DNA of 64,000 bases from Acidithiobacillus sp. HP-2 (GTDB taxonomy: Bacteria; Pseudomonadota; Gammaproteobacteria; Acidithiobacillales; Acidithiobacillaceae). The stretch is from contig NZ_JACKZA010000013.1 in NCBI RefSeq assembly GCF_015100155.1, forward strand, positions 1 to 64,000, read 5' to 3'. A program made the position numbers and the translations under genes. The notes beneath the pieces are model-generated. The model worked only from the letters and a program-made list of their open reading frames with translations, made no database searches and was not told where the DNA came from. Shown piece by piece: positions 53,822 through 62,587 of the stretch (position 1 is its first letter; every line of letters starts with the position of its first letter).

Positions 53822-56005
53822 ATGCGTCTGTTCATTGCCGAAAAACCTTCAGTAGCCAGAGCCATTGCTCAGGGACTGGGTACCCCACAAAAAATGGATG
53901 GTTTTCTGAAGGTCGGGGATGACAACATCACCTGGTGTTATGGTCATCTGCTAACACTCTGGACTCCGGAAGAAGTCATGTCTGGCAAACCGGGAGAAAA
54001 GCAGTCCATTCCTGCCAGTGCTCTTCCTGTCCTGCCTTCCCCTTTTCGGCTGCGCCCCCGTGATGCGGATGCAGCAAAGCAGGTCCGTAAGATCGGTAAC
54101 CTGCTGAAGCATGCACGGGAAGTGGTTCACGCAGGAGACCCGGATCGGGAGGGACAATTACTGGTTGATGAGGTCCTCCAGTATCTTGGCTGGAATGGCT
54201 TGACCCGGCGGCTTTGGCTTTCAGCGGTGGACCCGGAGTCCGTGAAGAAGGCGCTGGTATCCATGAAGGACAACAAAGCCATGCAGGCCCTATCATGTTC
54301 TGCAGAAGCACGCTCTCAGGCTGACTGGCTGGTCGGCATGAATGCCAGTATTGCCCTGTCCAGAAATATCCAGGCCAAAGGTGGCTCTGGTATTTGGTCC
54401 ATTGGCCGGGTACAGACCCCCACTTTGGTCCTGATTGTCCGCAGGGATGAAGAACTGCGCAATTTCCGGTCACGGGAATTCTTTCTGGTCGTGGCACATC
54501 TCTCAAATGGTGTTCGCGCCAGATGGCAGATGCCGGAAGATCAGGCAGGCCTTGATGAGGAAGGCAGGCTGACTGACCGCTTGCCAGCCGAGGCCATTGC
54601 ACGGAAAGTTTCAGGCCAGCAGGCCACCGTCACGGCCTTTACCAGGAAGGAAGGCAAGCGCGAAGCTCCGCTTCCCTTTGCCCTGTCTGATCTGCAGAAA
54701 GCGGCCAGCGCCAGATATGGACTGTCTGCCGCGCAGGCACTGGAGGCGGCACAAAAACTTTATGAAGCGGGCATAACCACCTATCCCAGAACCGATTGCG
54801 GCTATCTGCCCGAAGAACAGCATGCAGATGCGTCCAGAATCCTTCAGGCGTTGGGCATCAGCGGAGCCGACCCACAACGCCACCATCCCGCCTGGAATAC
54901 CGCCAAGGTTGAAGCCCATCACGGCATCATTCCCACTGGCCAGCCGCTCCCTGCGACTGCCAGCCAGGCCATGGCGAATGTGTATGGGCTGATCCGGATT
55001 GCTTACGGGCAACTGTTTTTCCCACCAGAAACCTTTGAGCAGCGCGAAGCCAGCTTTGAGATTGCTGGTGAGACTTTTATTGCCCGATCGAAAGTCATTA
55101 CCGATCCGGGCTGGACCAGCCTCGGGAAAGCGTCAAAAGAGGAAGATGGAGAAGAAAAGCCGGCAGATGACGAAGAAGGCGGAAATATTCCGATGTACCA
55201 GAAAAATGAAAAGACGCACTGCGAGCAGGCTGAAGTGGTTTCAAGAACCACAAAACCGCCCAAACCGTACACGGACGGCACACTGATTGCGGCAATGACC
55301 CGGGTTCATGCTTTTGTGGATGATCCAAAACTGAAGGCAAGGCTCAGGGAAACATCTGGCATTGGTACCGAAGCTACCCGGGCAGGCATCATCGAAACCC
55401 TGCTGAAACGCGAATACATCGAGCGGAGAAAAAAGGAATTACGTGCTACTGAGCAGGGCGTGCAGCTGGTTCAGATGCTGCGCACGGTTGCCCCGACGGT
55501 CGTTGACCCAGGCACGACAGCCATCTGGGAGGATGGGTTGGCCAGCATTGCGGTGGGCCGACTCAATGCACAGGTTTTCATGCAAAAACAGATGGAGGCC
55601 GTGCGTTCCATTACCAGACGGATACTGGATGCGGAACTGCCCGGTATGGCCCCCAAAGCATCCGGGTTCACCTGTCCTCTATGCCAAAGTGCGCTGGTTC
55701 AGAGGACCAGCCGCAGGGGAACCCCTTTTTTTTCCTGCCTTGGTACAGACTGCCATGCCGCGTTTTTTCAGGAGAAAGACGGTAAGCCGGGAGCGCGCAT
55801 AGGTGACCCGGAGACCAAAACGCCCGAATCTGAAGGGCCTGCCTGCCTCATATGCAACACGCTCACTGGCCGTTTTTCAACTGCAAAGGGCCATGGCTAT
55901 TACCGTTGTCTCCAAGGGCATGGTTCCTGGTGGGACGATAATGGGAAATTGGGAAAGAAGTGGGAAGACAAGCCCCGTAACAGCGGGAAATCAGGACGCA
56001 AGTAA
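53822..56005 (+). CDS. topB: DNA topoisomerase III (TopB/TraE type)
   Basis: A type IA topoisomerase of 727 residues. Toprim domain MRLFIAEKPSVARAIAQGLG with acidic residues in HAGDPDREGQLLVDEVLQYL; the catalytic Tyr is in GITTYPRTDCGYLPEEQH. Two C-terminal zinc-binding segments follow: CPLCQSALVQRTSRRGTPFF with SCLGTDC, and CLICNTLTG with YRCLQGHGSW. An acidic insertion (KEEDGEEKPADDEEGG) precedes the last core part. TopB copies next to Toprim/DUF3991 genes are typical of ICEs and conjugative plasmids, so this is likely element-borne rather than the chromosomal housekeeping enzyme. Confidence 0.93.
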   Translation: MRLFIAEKPSVARAIAQGLGTPQKMDGFLKVGDDNITWCYGHLLTLWTPEEVMSGKPGEKQSIPASALPVLPSPFRLRPRDADAAKQVRKIGNLLKHAREVVHAGDPDREGQLLVDEVLQYLGWNGLTRRLWLSAVDPESVKKALVSMKDNKAMQALSCSAEARSQADWLVGMNASIALSRNIQAKGGSGIWSIGRVQTPTLVLIVRRDEELRNFRSREFFLVVAHLSNGVRARWQMPEDQAGLDEEGRLTDRLPAEAIARKVSGQQATVTAFTRKEGKREAPLPFALSDLQKAASARYGLSAAQALEAAQKLYEAGITTYPRTDCGYLPEEQHADASRILQALGISGADPQRHHPAWNTAKVEAHHGIIPTGQPLPATASQAMANVYGLIRIAYGQLFFPPETFEQREASFEIAGETFIARSKVITDPGWTSLGKASKEEDGEEKPADDEEGGNIPMYQKNEKTHCEQAEVVSRTTKPPKPYTDGTLIAAMTRVHAFVDDPKLKARLRETSGIGTEATRAGIIETLLKREYIERRKKELRATEQGVQLVQMLRTVAPTVVDPGTTAIWEDGLASIAVGRLNAQVFMQKQMEAVRSITRRILDAELPGMAPKASGFTCPLCQSALVQRTSRRGTPFFSCLGTDCHAAFFQEKDGKPGARIGDPETKTPESEGPACLICNTLTGRFSTAKGHGYYRCLQGHGSWWDDNGKLGKKWEDKPRNSGKSGRK

Positions 56006-56016
56006 GGAGAACCATC

Positions 56017-56133
56017 ATGCAATTGAGTGAAAAAATAGCTCTGGTCGAAAAAGAGCGGGCCAAGGGTGTCATCATCAATGGCGAGCGGGACATCATTGAT
56101 GCCGCTGGCGAAATTGCCGGAGGTCAATCATGA
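56017..56133 (+). CDS. Very small hypothetical protein between topB and ybjQ-like gene
   Basis: A 38-residue frame (MQLSEKIALVEKERAKGVII, then GERDIIDAAGEIAGGQS) with a strong aaggaga Shine-Dalgarno and an ATGA overlap with the next gene. The charged, helix-forming composition and the coupling suggest it is translated. No family recognised. Confidence 0.5.
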   Translation: MQLSEKIALVEKERAKGVIINGERDIIDAAGEIAGGQS

Positions 56134-56477
56134 GCAGTCAGGTCCTAATTGTGACCATTGAAAGCATCCCCGGCTACCGTATCAGCGAAGTGATGGGAAC
56201 TGTTTATGGCACCGCCGTACGATCCAGGAATTTTATCGGTAATCGCATGGGTGGAATTGCCGCCATTTTTGGAGGGCGCCAGACTGGGGCTGGCAACATG
56301 ATCAACCAGACCCGTGACGATGCGCTGGCCCAACTTCTACAAAGTGCGGAATCAGCTGGAGCCAACGCCGTTTTGGGTATGCGTTTCGATTCCGGAGAAT
56401 TCGACTCTGGACAGGGTCAGGTCATGGAAGAAGTCACGGCCTATGGCACGGCTGTGGTTCTGGTTCCGGAGGGGTAA
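56130..56477 (+). CDS. YbjQ/UPF0145-family protein
   Basis: A 115-residue protein of the DUF74/YbjQ family: TIESIPGYRISEVMGTVYGT at the start, SRNFIGNRMGGIAAIFGGR in the middle and GANAVLGMRFDSGEF near the end, which are the three conserved blocks. The family forms pentamers; its role, once called heavy-metal binding, is unclear. Stop and start of the next gene overlap (TAATG). Confidence 0.85.
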   Translation: MSSQVLIVTIESIPGYRISEVMGTVYGTAVRSRNFIGNRMGGIAAIFGGRQTGAGNMINQTRDDALAQLLQSAESAGANAVLGMRFDSGEFDSGQGQVMEEVTAYGTAVVLVPEG

Positions 56478-56893
56478 TGCATGCGTTCTGGCCGGATCTG
56501 ACAAAGCCGGCAATTATCACCCCAAACCATACCAGTTATCTGGATGGGCCGGTGTTGGCCATGCTTGCACCCAGACCCATCCTCTTTGGGGTGGATCTGG
56601 AATTCTCAACCCGAGCACCATGGCGCTCCATGCTGCTGGGTATTGGACAAATTACCATGTGCCGGATGACGCCCATGACTCCCGGTTCCAGCTATGGGCT
56701 GCGGGAGATGTTGCGTTACCTGCGTGCTGGCGGGTGGGTTTGCCTGTTTCCGGAAGGCGGCATCGAAACAGGTAGGAGTTATCCAGGATCCCACTGGCTA
56801 GCGGAACGGTCTGGTGCGGTAATTCACCCGCTTCTGGTGCGCTCTGCAGGTGTTGGGAAGGTCAAAATACCCTATAATATATCTTCGGGTTGA
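56477..56893 (+). CDS. PlsC-type lysophospholipid acyltransferase, short
   Basis: A 138-residue protein with the acyltransferase motifs in order: ITPNHTSYLDGPVLA (NHxxxxD-type catalytic motif), GIGQITMCRM and LFPEGGIETG (FPEG). PlsC enzymes are normally 200-250 residues with an N-terminal membrane helix; this one starts almost at the NHTSYLD motif and ends soon after the third block, so it may be a minimal domain or a truncated gene. It is coupled to the YbjQ-like gene. Confidence 0.7.
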   Translation: MHAFWPDLTKPAIITPNHTSYLDGPVLAMLAPRPILFGVDLEFSTRAPWRSMLLGIGQITMCRMTPMTPGSSYGLREMLRYLRAGGWVCLFPEGGIETGRSYPGSHWLAERSGAVIHPLLVRSAGVGKVKIPYNISSG

Positions 56894-56967
56894 TGCCAGT
56901 ATGGCCATGATTATGCACAACTCAATAAAGGCGTGGTTAAACCCTAACTTCCAGTGCAGGAAAAGAC

Positions 56968-57285
56968 ATGGATAGATCAAAGTCCGAAAATGTCAGTGCA
57001 TCAGCTTTTCTCAAATTGCTTGCTCCCAGATACGTCTGGTGGAAGTCTCCTGAAGATGCCCTGCGGTTTCCGGATCGCCTTATTGCACAAATCATGGATA
57101 TCGGCACCTTTGAGGATATTCAGAGTCTGACCCGGTTACTGGGAAAGGATCAGTTGATTGAAATGTTGCGGCATGCGGAACCTGGTTGGTTTCGTCCACA
57201 GTCATGGGCATACTGGCACTATCGGTTACGACTCACGAAGGCAACAGAAACCCTGCCTCCGGAACCACAAAGAAAATTCGCTTAA
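56968..57285 (+). CDS. Conserved hypothetical protein, possibly partner of a lost AbiEii-type toxin
   Basis: A 105-residue soluble protein: SASAFLKLLAPRYVWWKSPE, DRLIAQIMDIGTFEDIQSL, then RHAEPGWFRPQSWAYWHYRL. I recall this W-rich organisation from small proteins encoded just upstream of AbiEii/AbiGii nucleotidyltransferase toxins, but this is a memory-based resemblance. No such toxin follows; 174 bases of non-coding sequence lead into an IS630 transposase gene, so the partner may have been removed. Confidence 0.5.
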   Translation: MDRSKSENVSASAFLKLLAPRYVWWKSPEDALRFPDRLIAQIMDIGTFEDIQSLTRLLGKDQLIEMLRHAEPGWFRPQSWAYWHYRLRLTKATETLPPEPQRKFA

Positions 57286-57459
57286 GTTTATCGGGTGCCA
57301 GATCTATCTTCTGGTTATCCAGTTGTTAACGGACAAAAAAGTATCATCCTGGGTGGCGCCCCACCTTTGCCTTTTCATCCTGGCGCCTAAGGACATCCCT
57401 TGTGCTTGCGCTACACCCAATGACACATAAGCAGCGGAAGCGGCCATTCAGTGAACTAA

Positions 57460-58254
57460 CTAGTGTAGTGTTGCATTCTGTTTGCTGCTTAAGTGGCTGT
57501 TGGCGCGAATGACCTTTTGCAGGATGTCGCGGGCGGTTTTGGTCCAGATGAAGGGTTTGGGATGGGTGTTGTGGTGGTCGATGTACCCCTCAATGGCCTG
57601 GATGAGTTCAGGCACACTGGTGAACACCCCACGACGTAACCGCTGGGTCGTGATATCCCGAAAGAAACGCTCGACCATGTTGAGCCAGGATGCCGAAGTG
57701 GGCGTGAAGTGCATGTGAATACGCGGGTGCTTGTCGAGCCACGCCTGTACTACCGGGTGTTTATGGGTTGCATAGTTGTCGGCAATCAGATGCAGAGCCT
57801 TGTCCTTGGGCGTCTGCCGATCAATTTTCTTCAGGAACTTCAGCCATTCCACATGGGTATGGCGCTGTTGACACTGTCCGATGACCTGACCATCCAGCAC
57901 GTTGAGTGCGGCAAACAAGGTCGTGGTGCCATTACGTTTGTAGTCGTGGGTCATCGTTTCTGCGCGGCCCTTTTTGAGGGGGAGTCCCGGTTGGGTCCGG
58001 TCCAGGGCCTGTACCTGACTTTTTTCATCCACGCAGAGCACCAAAGCATGTTCCGGGGGAGACATATACAACCCCACAATATCTTCCAGCTTTTCCACTA
58101 AATGCGGATCACGTGACACTTTGAAACCACGCAGCAGATGGGGCTTGAGGCCATGCTTGCGCCAATGCCGCGACACACTGGCGGCACTGACACCCAGTTC
58201 TGCCGCCATACTGCGCGTACTCCAGGAACCCAAAGTACAGCCAACTCTAAACAT
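57460..58254 (-). pseudogene. IS630-family transposase, 5'-truncated
   Basis: A 264-codon frame containing the whole catalytic part: HTH remnant [20 protein letters not shown], first Asp in [20 protein letters not shown], second Asp in [14 protein letters not shown], and Glu in [16 protein letters not shown]. The N-terminal 70-90 residues of a full IS630 transposase are missing; homology fades near 58240, nine bases from the end of the cytochrome gene. The frame ATG at 58254 is therefore fortuitous and the element is probably dead. Confidence 0.82.
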
Positions 58255-58263
58255 AACGTCCTG

Positions 58264-58878
58264 TCATTTGTTTTTTGGGGCGCATCCTTTATGTGCTAAA
58301 CGTAGCTTAAACATATTCCAGAGTGGGTCACCTGCAAGAACATGCAGGAACACCATCCCGACGTGCCCAATCCACTGCAAAGCAATTGCAACAGCCCCCC
58401 AACGAAGGATGTCCAATAACCATCCAAATGGAATTCCGGACCACCACCCGCGAAACCCGCCTAAGAGTGTCAGACCAGCAGTGGCAACCAGAGTGACCGT
58501 GAGAAGAAATACTCCGTGCATCAATCCAGGCAGTCCTGCGCGTGGGCCGGGAGGCGCTAAAATCCCTTGAGATAGTCCCCTGATGTCTTGGACAATTACT
58601 CTTAATCCGACGGGATTCAGGGGAAACAAATAACGCAACGTAATGCGTCCACTGCGGCTCAACATCAGCCAACCCCATTGCAAAAGCAGGACCACGATCA
58701 GCACCTGACCCACGATAATGTGCCATTCAAAGGGAAACCATCCAAATAACCAGCCCATGAGCCCCGTAATCATTTGAAAGGTAACGGTAGAAAGCAGCAA
58801 GAGATGGAGCAGCTTGGCACGATTGGGCCTGCTGTCATGGACGCGGCTATATGGAGCGGTAACATGAATGATCGACAT
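58264..58878 (-). CDS. Cytochrome b561-type membrane protein
   Basis: A 204-residue integral membrane protein with four predicted helices: AKLLHLLLLSTVTFQMITGLMGWLF-like first helix, FEWHIIVGQVLIVVLLLQWGWL, LMHGVFLLTVTLVATAGLTLL, and LQWIGHVGMVFLHVLAGDPLW. Histidines in LLHLLL, EWHIIVG, LMHGVF and WIGHVGMVFLH are placed like the haem ligands of cytochrome b561 and Ni-Fe-hydrogenase-type b cytochromes. It is divergent from the HiPIP gene, with 186 bases between starts. A role in passing electrons between the quinone pool and the periplasm is plausible. Confidence 0.78.
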   Translation of the reverse strand: MSIIHVTAPYSRVHDSRPNRAKLLHLLLLSTVTFQMITGLMGWLFGWFPFEWHIIVGQVLIVVLLLQWGWLMLSRSGRITLRYLFPLNPVGLRVIVQDIRGLSQGILAPPGPRAGLPGLMHGVFLLTVTLVATAGLTLLGGFRGWWSGIPFGWLLDILRWGAVAIALQWIGHVGMVFLHVLAGDPLWNMFKLRLAHKGCAPKNK

Positions 58879-59064
58879 ACACAGCGTACCTCATCAAAGT
58901 TAATCCCTGTATAAAAAACCTGTTTGGTGGATATACGAATAACCTCCTGATGTAGATGCAAAAAAAATCTGTTAGGCGGGTGCATCCAGATTGTAAAAGC
59001 TGTCGTATACATATATGCGTGAAGTTCTATTTCCTTATCACCGCCAGCTTTGAGGACAATCTCT

Positions 59065-59346
59065 ATGAAAAAATCGATGAATCGTCGTGAATGGTTAAAA
59101 ACGAGCACTCAAATTGCGGCAGTTGCGGCTGTAGCTCCCCTAGTTTTTTCGCCTCTGGCGGAAGCCGGCACGCTTTCGAGCAAGGCTTCCGTCAGCTATC
59201 AGGATCATCCTTCGGGCAAGGATATGTGTAGCAACTGTATGCACTTCATTCCAGGCTCAAGCCCTACCGCAGACGGGACTTGCAAAGTGGTGGCGGGAAA
59301 AATCAGCCCTCACGGTTACTGCTACGCCTATACACCCAAATCGTAA
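59065..59346 (+). CDS. High-potential iron-sulfur protein (HiPIP)
   Basis: A 93-residue periplasmic electron carrier. The twin-arginine signal MNRREWLKTSTQIAAVAAVA ends near AEAG, so the cluster is inserted before Tat export. The four [4Fe-4S] cysteines fit CSNCMHF, GTCKVV and HGYCYAY (C-x2-C-x15-C-x12/13-C). ATG 59065 is preferred over 59050, because it leaves a normal Tat n-region. HiPIPs of this size include the Iro protein of Acidithiobacillus. The gene is followed 20 bases on by an exported globin. Confidence 0.92.
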   Translation: MKKSMNRREWLKTSTQIAAVAAVAPLVFSPLAEAGTLSSKASVSYQDHPSGKDMCSNCMHFIPGSSPTADGTCKVVAGKISPHGYCYAYTPKS

Positions 59347-59366
59347 CCATCAGTCAGGAGGTTTAA

Positions 59367-59867
59367 ATGAAAAGGTTCAAACTGAAAAACGCTGCTATAT
59401 TGGCTGGTCTCGCCCTCACCATGGGCTTGGCAGCACCTTTGGCAATCGCCTCACCAAATGCGGCATCCATTCAGCGTGCTGACATCAAGCTGCCTATACA
59501 GAATTACATTGGTGACTTTGGTGGCCCATCGGGCGTAAAAGCACTGATTAGTACTTTTGTGGGTTATGTCGCTGCAGATCCCCACATCAATTATTACTTT
59601 GCGCACACCAACATCAAGGCCCTCAAATATAATCTGACCCAACAGGTTTGTGAGGTAGTGGGTGGGCCCTGCAAATACACAGGCCCTACCATGACCGCCA
59701 CGCACAAAGGATTGCATGTCACCACTGCCGCTTTCAATTATCTGGCACAAGACATGATTAAGGCCATGGACAAGCGGGGAATCGCCAAGCCTGCGCAGAA
59801 TTACCTGTTAGCACAACTGGCCGCTATGGAACCACAGGTAGTCACGGCCAGTGGCCCTTTGGGCTGA
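59367..59867 (+). CDS. Exported group I truncated haemoglobin
   Basis: A 166-residue protein with an N-terminal signal peptide (LKNAAILAGLALTMGLAAPLAIAS) and a globin domain of about 125 residues: VKALISTFVGYVAADPHINYYF (helix B/C), LTQQVCEVVGGPCKYTGPTM (E-F region with the proximal patterns of group I) and THKGLHVTTAAFNYLAQDMIKAMD. The His of the THKGLHV segment is the probable proximal ligand. A strong aggaggttt Shine-Dalgarno precedes the ATG. Periplasmic trHbs could bind O2 or NO near the HiPIP/b561 electron carriers. Confidence 0.85.
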   Translation: MKRFKLKNAAILAGLALTMGLAAPLAIASPNAASIQRADIKLPIQNYIGDFGGPSGVKALISTFVGYVAADPHINYYFAHTNIKALKYNLTQQVCEVVGGPCKYTGPTMTATHKGLHVTTAAFNYLAQDMIKAMDKRGIAKPAQNYLLAQLAAMEPQVVTASGPLG

Positions 59868-59966
59868 GTTTAATGGCCCGCAAGTATGTCCACCACGCCA
59901 TTAAGCATGTCTTTTTTGGTAGATACGCTTAATGGGAACCAAAAATCCTAAGTTTAGGAAGAGATT

Positions 59967-61043
59967 ATGAATACACTGAAGAGTAAAGGATTAGCCGTTG
60001 CAATTGCTTGTGCATTCGCTGCATTGCCGCTAACCGCCAATGCAGCGATCGGGGCTGCCAGTCTATTTGGCCAGGGCCGTATTTTGGGCACCGGAGCAGT
60101 AACAGCGATAGACGGTGCTGCCGGTGGTGGTATCAACCCCTGGGCAGTAATTTCGGGTTACGGCACCAACCAGCAAATTGGCGCGACCGCTTTTTATTCA
60201 CATGTATTGCTGAACAACTATAATATGGACGCCTATGGCGCATCGGTCGGACTATTCAATCGTATTGAGCTTTCTTTTGCCCGCCAGAGTTTTGGGTTAG
60301 GAAATACCGGAGCGGCTTTGGATCAGGCCATTAACGGGTACGCCTATGGTAAGCTTGGGGTAACGCCTAATGCTGAAGAACTCAACGCCCCGGCTTACAC
60401 GGCTCTTGTTGCTCATGGTCTTACAACCCCTGGCCCGGCTTTTTTTGGCAACAGCTATGAATTGAACCAGGACATTGTTGGGATCAAGGCCAGACTGTTT
60501 GGTAATGTGGTGTATGACCAGAACTGGTGGGAGCCGGAAGTATCTGTTGGTGTGGATTTTCATCACAACGAAATGCCGAAAAACCTGGCTACCACGCTGC
60601 ATGTGGCGCGGAACGGTGTCAGTTATTATCTTTCTGCCACAAAGGTATGGCTCAACGGAATATTCGGTCTGACCACCCTGGCGGATGTGAACATTGATGT
60701 GACTAATGCCAATCAGCAAGGTTTGTTGGGCTTTGGTGGTGCAGATGGCATGGGCTATAAAGTGTTGCCAGCGGCCTCGGTGGGGGTTTTCCTGAACCGG
60801 CATGTCGTATTGGGTGCTGAATATCGGGATATGCCCCAGAATCAGTTGATAGCACCGTCTAGTAATAAATTATTGGGTGCACTGGGTGATCAGGTGTCCA
60901 AAACCAGTGCCTGGAAAGACGTTTATGTCGCCTGGTTCCCCTACAAGCAGCTATCTGTGACGGCGGCCTATGTGGATCTCGGTACCATCGCTACCATGAA
61001 AAGCCAGAACGGTCTTTATCTGTCTCTGACCAGCAGCTTCTAA
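59967..61043 (+). CDS. DUF3034-type outer-membrane protein
   Basis: A 358-residue protein with a cleavable signal peptide (AVAIACAFAALPLTANA) and alternating beta-strand pattern ending in the terminal Phe (LYLSLTSSF), as in outer-membrane barrels. GGGINPWAVISGYGTN and FNRIELSFARQSF are typical of DUF3034 proteins found near respiratory or metal-oxidation genes. It follows the globin gene at 99 bases, and an A/G-rich aggaagag Shine-Dalgarno precedes ATG 59967. Confidence 0.8.
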   Translation: MNTLKSKGLAVAIACAFAALPLTANAAIGAASLFGQGRILGTGAVTAIDGAAGGGINPWAVISGYGTNQQIGATAFYSHVLLNNYNMDAYGASVGLFNRIELSFARQSFGLGNTGAALDQAINGYAYGKLGVTPNAEELNAPAYTALVAHGLTTPGPAFFGNSYELNQDIVGIKARLFGNVVYDQNWWEPEVSVGVDFHHNEMPKNLATTLHVARNGVSYYLSATKVWLNGIFGLTTLADVNIDVTNANQQGLLGFGGADGMGYKVLPAASVGVFLNRHVVLGAEYRDMPQNQLIAPSSNKLLGALGDQVSKTSAWKDVYVAWFPYKQLSVTAAYVDLGTIATMKSQNGLYLSLTSSF

Positions 61044-61097
61044 CCGCATCTATGAGTACATTTTCTCCGTCATCTATACCATGACAATTTTGTGAAT

Positions 61098-61680
61098 ACT
61101 CCACCGGCTAAAAGCCGGTGGCTTCAGGTTACGGCTGGAAGCCGGATCGGTCGGCACTGAGGCCGACGGCTGTCGCTACACGACATGAAAGTCATCGTCT
61201 GGATCTGGTGGGGTTTGATTCTTGATGTACTCCTGCTAAACCTCATCTGTTACATTCCCACTACTCGCGACCCAATAGCCCCGCCCCCACAAATGTTGGC
61301 ACCAGTATCTCTTGAGTAACTTCGCATACTCCGTCAGCAACCGATGCGAGCTCTTCCCTTTCAAATACTGTACCGCCTTGGATACCGATAGATTCGGCGG
61401 TATCCCTATCAATAGATGTACATGATCCCTATTAATCGACCCCGCATAGATCACCATTTCCTTACTACGCGCTATCTCTCGCAGCAATTCCCGACATCGT
61501 AGCCCTACATCCCAGGCCAATACCTGATATTGGTACTTCGTCGTCCAGACTAGGTGATACTTACAATCCCAAACCGGGTGACTACCACTTTTATAAGATT
61601 CCATAGCTGTGGTTATACCACCGGACTTATCCGCCGCCTAAAGGCGGGGGATTTACGGATCCCCTATCGGGGACTCTAAA
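61098..61680 (-). mobile_element. IS200/IS605-type element (tnpA only), approximate ends
   Basis: The tnpA gene is flanked by the hairpins expected at IS200/IS605 ends: a perfect 9-bp stem ccaccggct-aaa-agccggtgg at 61101-61121 on the left and cgcct-aa-aggcg near 61635 on the right, with tcccc-tat-cggggA at about 61658. No inverted terminal repeats are expected. The TnpA frame is broken by an amber codon, so the element is probably inactive. Confidence 0.7.
61173..61604 (-). pseudogene. IS200-type TnpA with TAG before the catalytic tyrosine
   Basis: A Y1-HUH transposase. From ATG 61604 the frame reads SHPVWDCKYHLVWTTKYQYQ, the HUH motif is RDHVHLLIGIPP and SVSKAVQYLKGKSSHRLL follows. After NVTDEV at 61239 there is TAG (61236-61238), then in the same frame QEYIKNQTPPDPDDDFHVV to a natural stop near 61175. 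In IS200 TnpA the nucleophile Tyr is in the equivalent IQDYIKHQ segment, so the stop removes it. The untruncated protein would be about 142 residues. Confidence 0.72.
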
Positions 61681-61718
61681 CCTTTGCAGGTTAGCCGCCA
61701 GTTGAGACAGGAAGCGTG

Positions 61719-62564
61719 CTATTCAATGGGTAAAAGAGGATCTCTAGACCATTCATTCCAAGAACCAAAATACATCCGAACATTGTCAATACCTGCACTT
61801 TTCATCGCGAGAAGTGCATTGGCTGCCCTAGCACCTTTAAAGCAATATATAATGATGTTACTATTTGAATAAATGCCCGCAGTTTGTAGTTCTGCCAAGA
61901 GTTCATTTTTATTTTTAAATATAGATCCGTATTCTCCTGGTTTCATAAATCTATACCACTCAATCCACCTTGCTCCGGGAATCCGACCTTTACGCGGACA
62001 ATAATCAATGCCATAAGGAGAAGAACTCTCCCCAATCCATTCACTCACATCTCGAACATCGAGTATTATTGTTTCCTTATCATTCAAAGCTTCGAGCATT
62101 TGGTCTTTCGTGACCATGACGTTCTCATTTTTAAGTACTTTAAAATTTTGCACAGGAATAAGATTTGGGACATCTAAAGTGGTTGGCAACCCCTCGTGCA
62201 ACCATCTTTGATATCCACCGTGGAGCACGGCAGCATTAGAATGACCTAAATACTGCATCAAATACCAGCCCCGGCACGACTGACCGAATCCGTCATTCAT
62301 CTGCTGTTCGTAGAATACGATTTTTTGATTTGCATGTACGCCGAGCTTTCCTAATAGATCAGAAAATTTAGATGTAAGGCTTTCCAACCCATCATAGTCT
62401 GTCATAGCGAGATAGGTAAAAATTTCACGAAGATTGCGAGCGCCAGGAAGGTGCCCTGCTAAATAGGCTTCAGGTGACCGGGTATCAATAAGTACGATAT
62501 CCTCAGGGTAGGAATTCAATAATGCTTGCACATCAGCACATTCCAGGATGCTTTCAGTTTTCAT
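61719..62564 (-). CDS. Tandem-rhodanese sulfurtransferase (thiosulfate/3-mercaptopyruvate type)
   Basis: A 281-residue two-domain rhodanese. N-terminal domain: VQALLNSYPEDIVLIDTRSPEAYLAGHLPGA; C-terminal catalytic domain: IILDVRDVSEWIGESS, GRIPGARWIEW and the active loop NIIIYCFKGARAANALLAMK, with Cys as persulfide carrier. Loop CFKGAR is close to the CRKGVT of thiosulfate sulfurtransferase but not identical, so substrate is uncertain. No signal peptide. It lies 23 bases after cynS on the same strand, which suggests a joint role in cyanide, thiocyanate or cyanate metabolism. Confidence 0.85.
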   Translation of the reverse strand: MKTESILECADVQALLNSYPEDIVLIDTRSPEAYLAGHLPGARNLREIFTYLAMTDYDGLESLTSKFSDLLGKLGVHANQKIVFYEQQMNDGFGQSCRGWYLMQYLGHSNAAVLHGGYQRWLHEGLPTTLDVPNLIPVQNFKVLKNENVMVTKDQMLEALNDKETIILDVRDVSEWIGESSSPYGIDYCPRKGRIPGARWIEWYRFMKPGEYGSIFKNKNELLAELQTAGIYSNSNIIIYCFKGARAANALLAMKSAGIDNVRMYFGSWNEWSRDPLLPIE

Positions 62565-62587
62565 AACACACCTCATTAAAAAAGTTT

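Noticed and set aside
58879-59064. Promoter boxes for the divergent b561 and HiPIP genes
   Set aside because: Several AT-rich stretches (ttgtaa, tatacat) exist, but none has convincing -35/-10 spacing.
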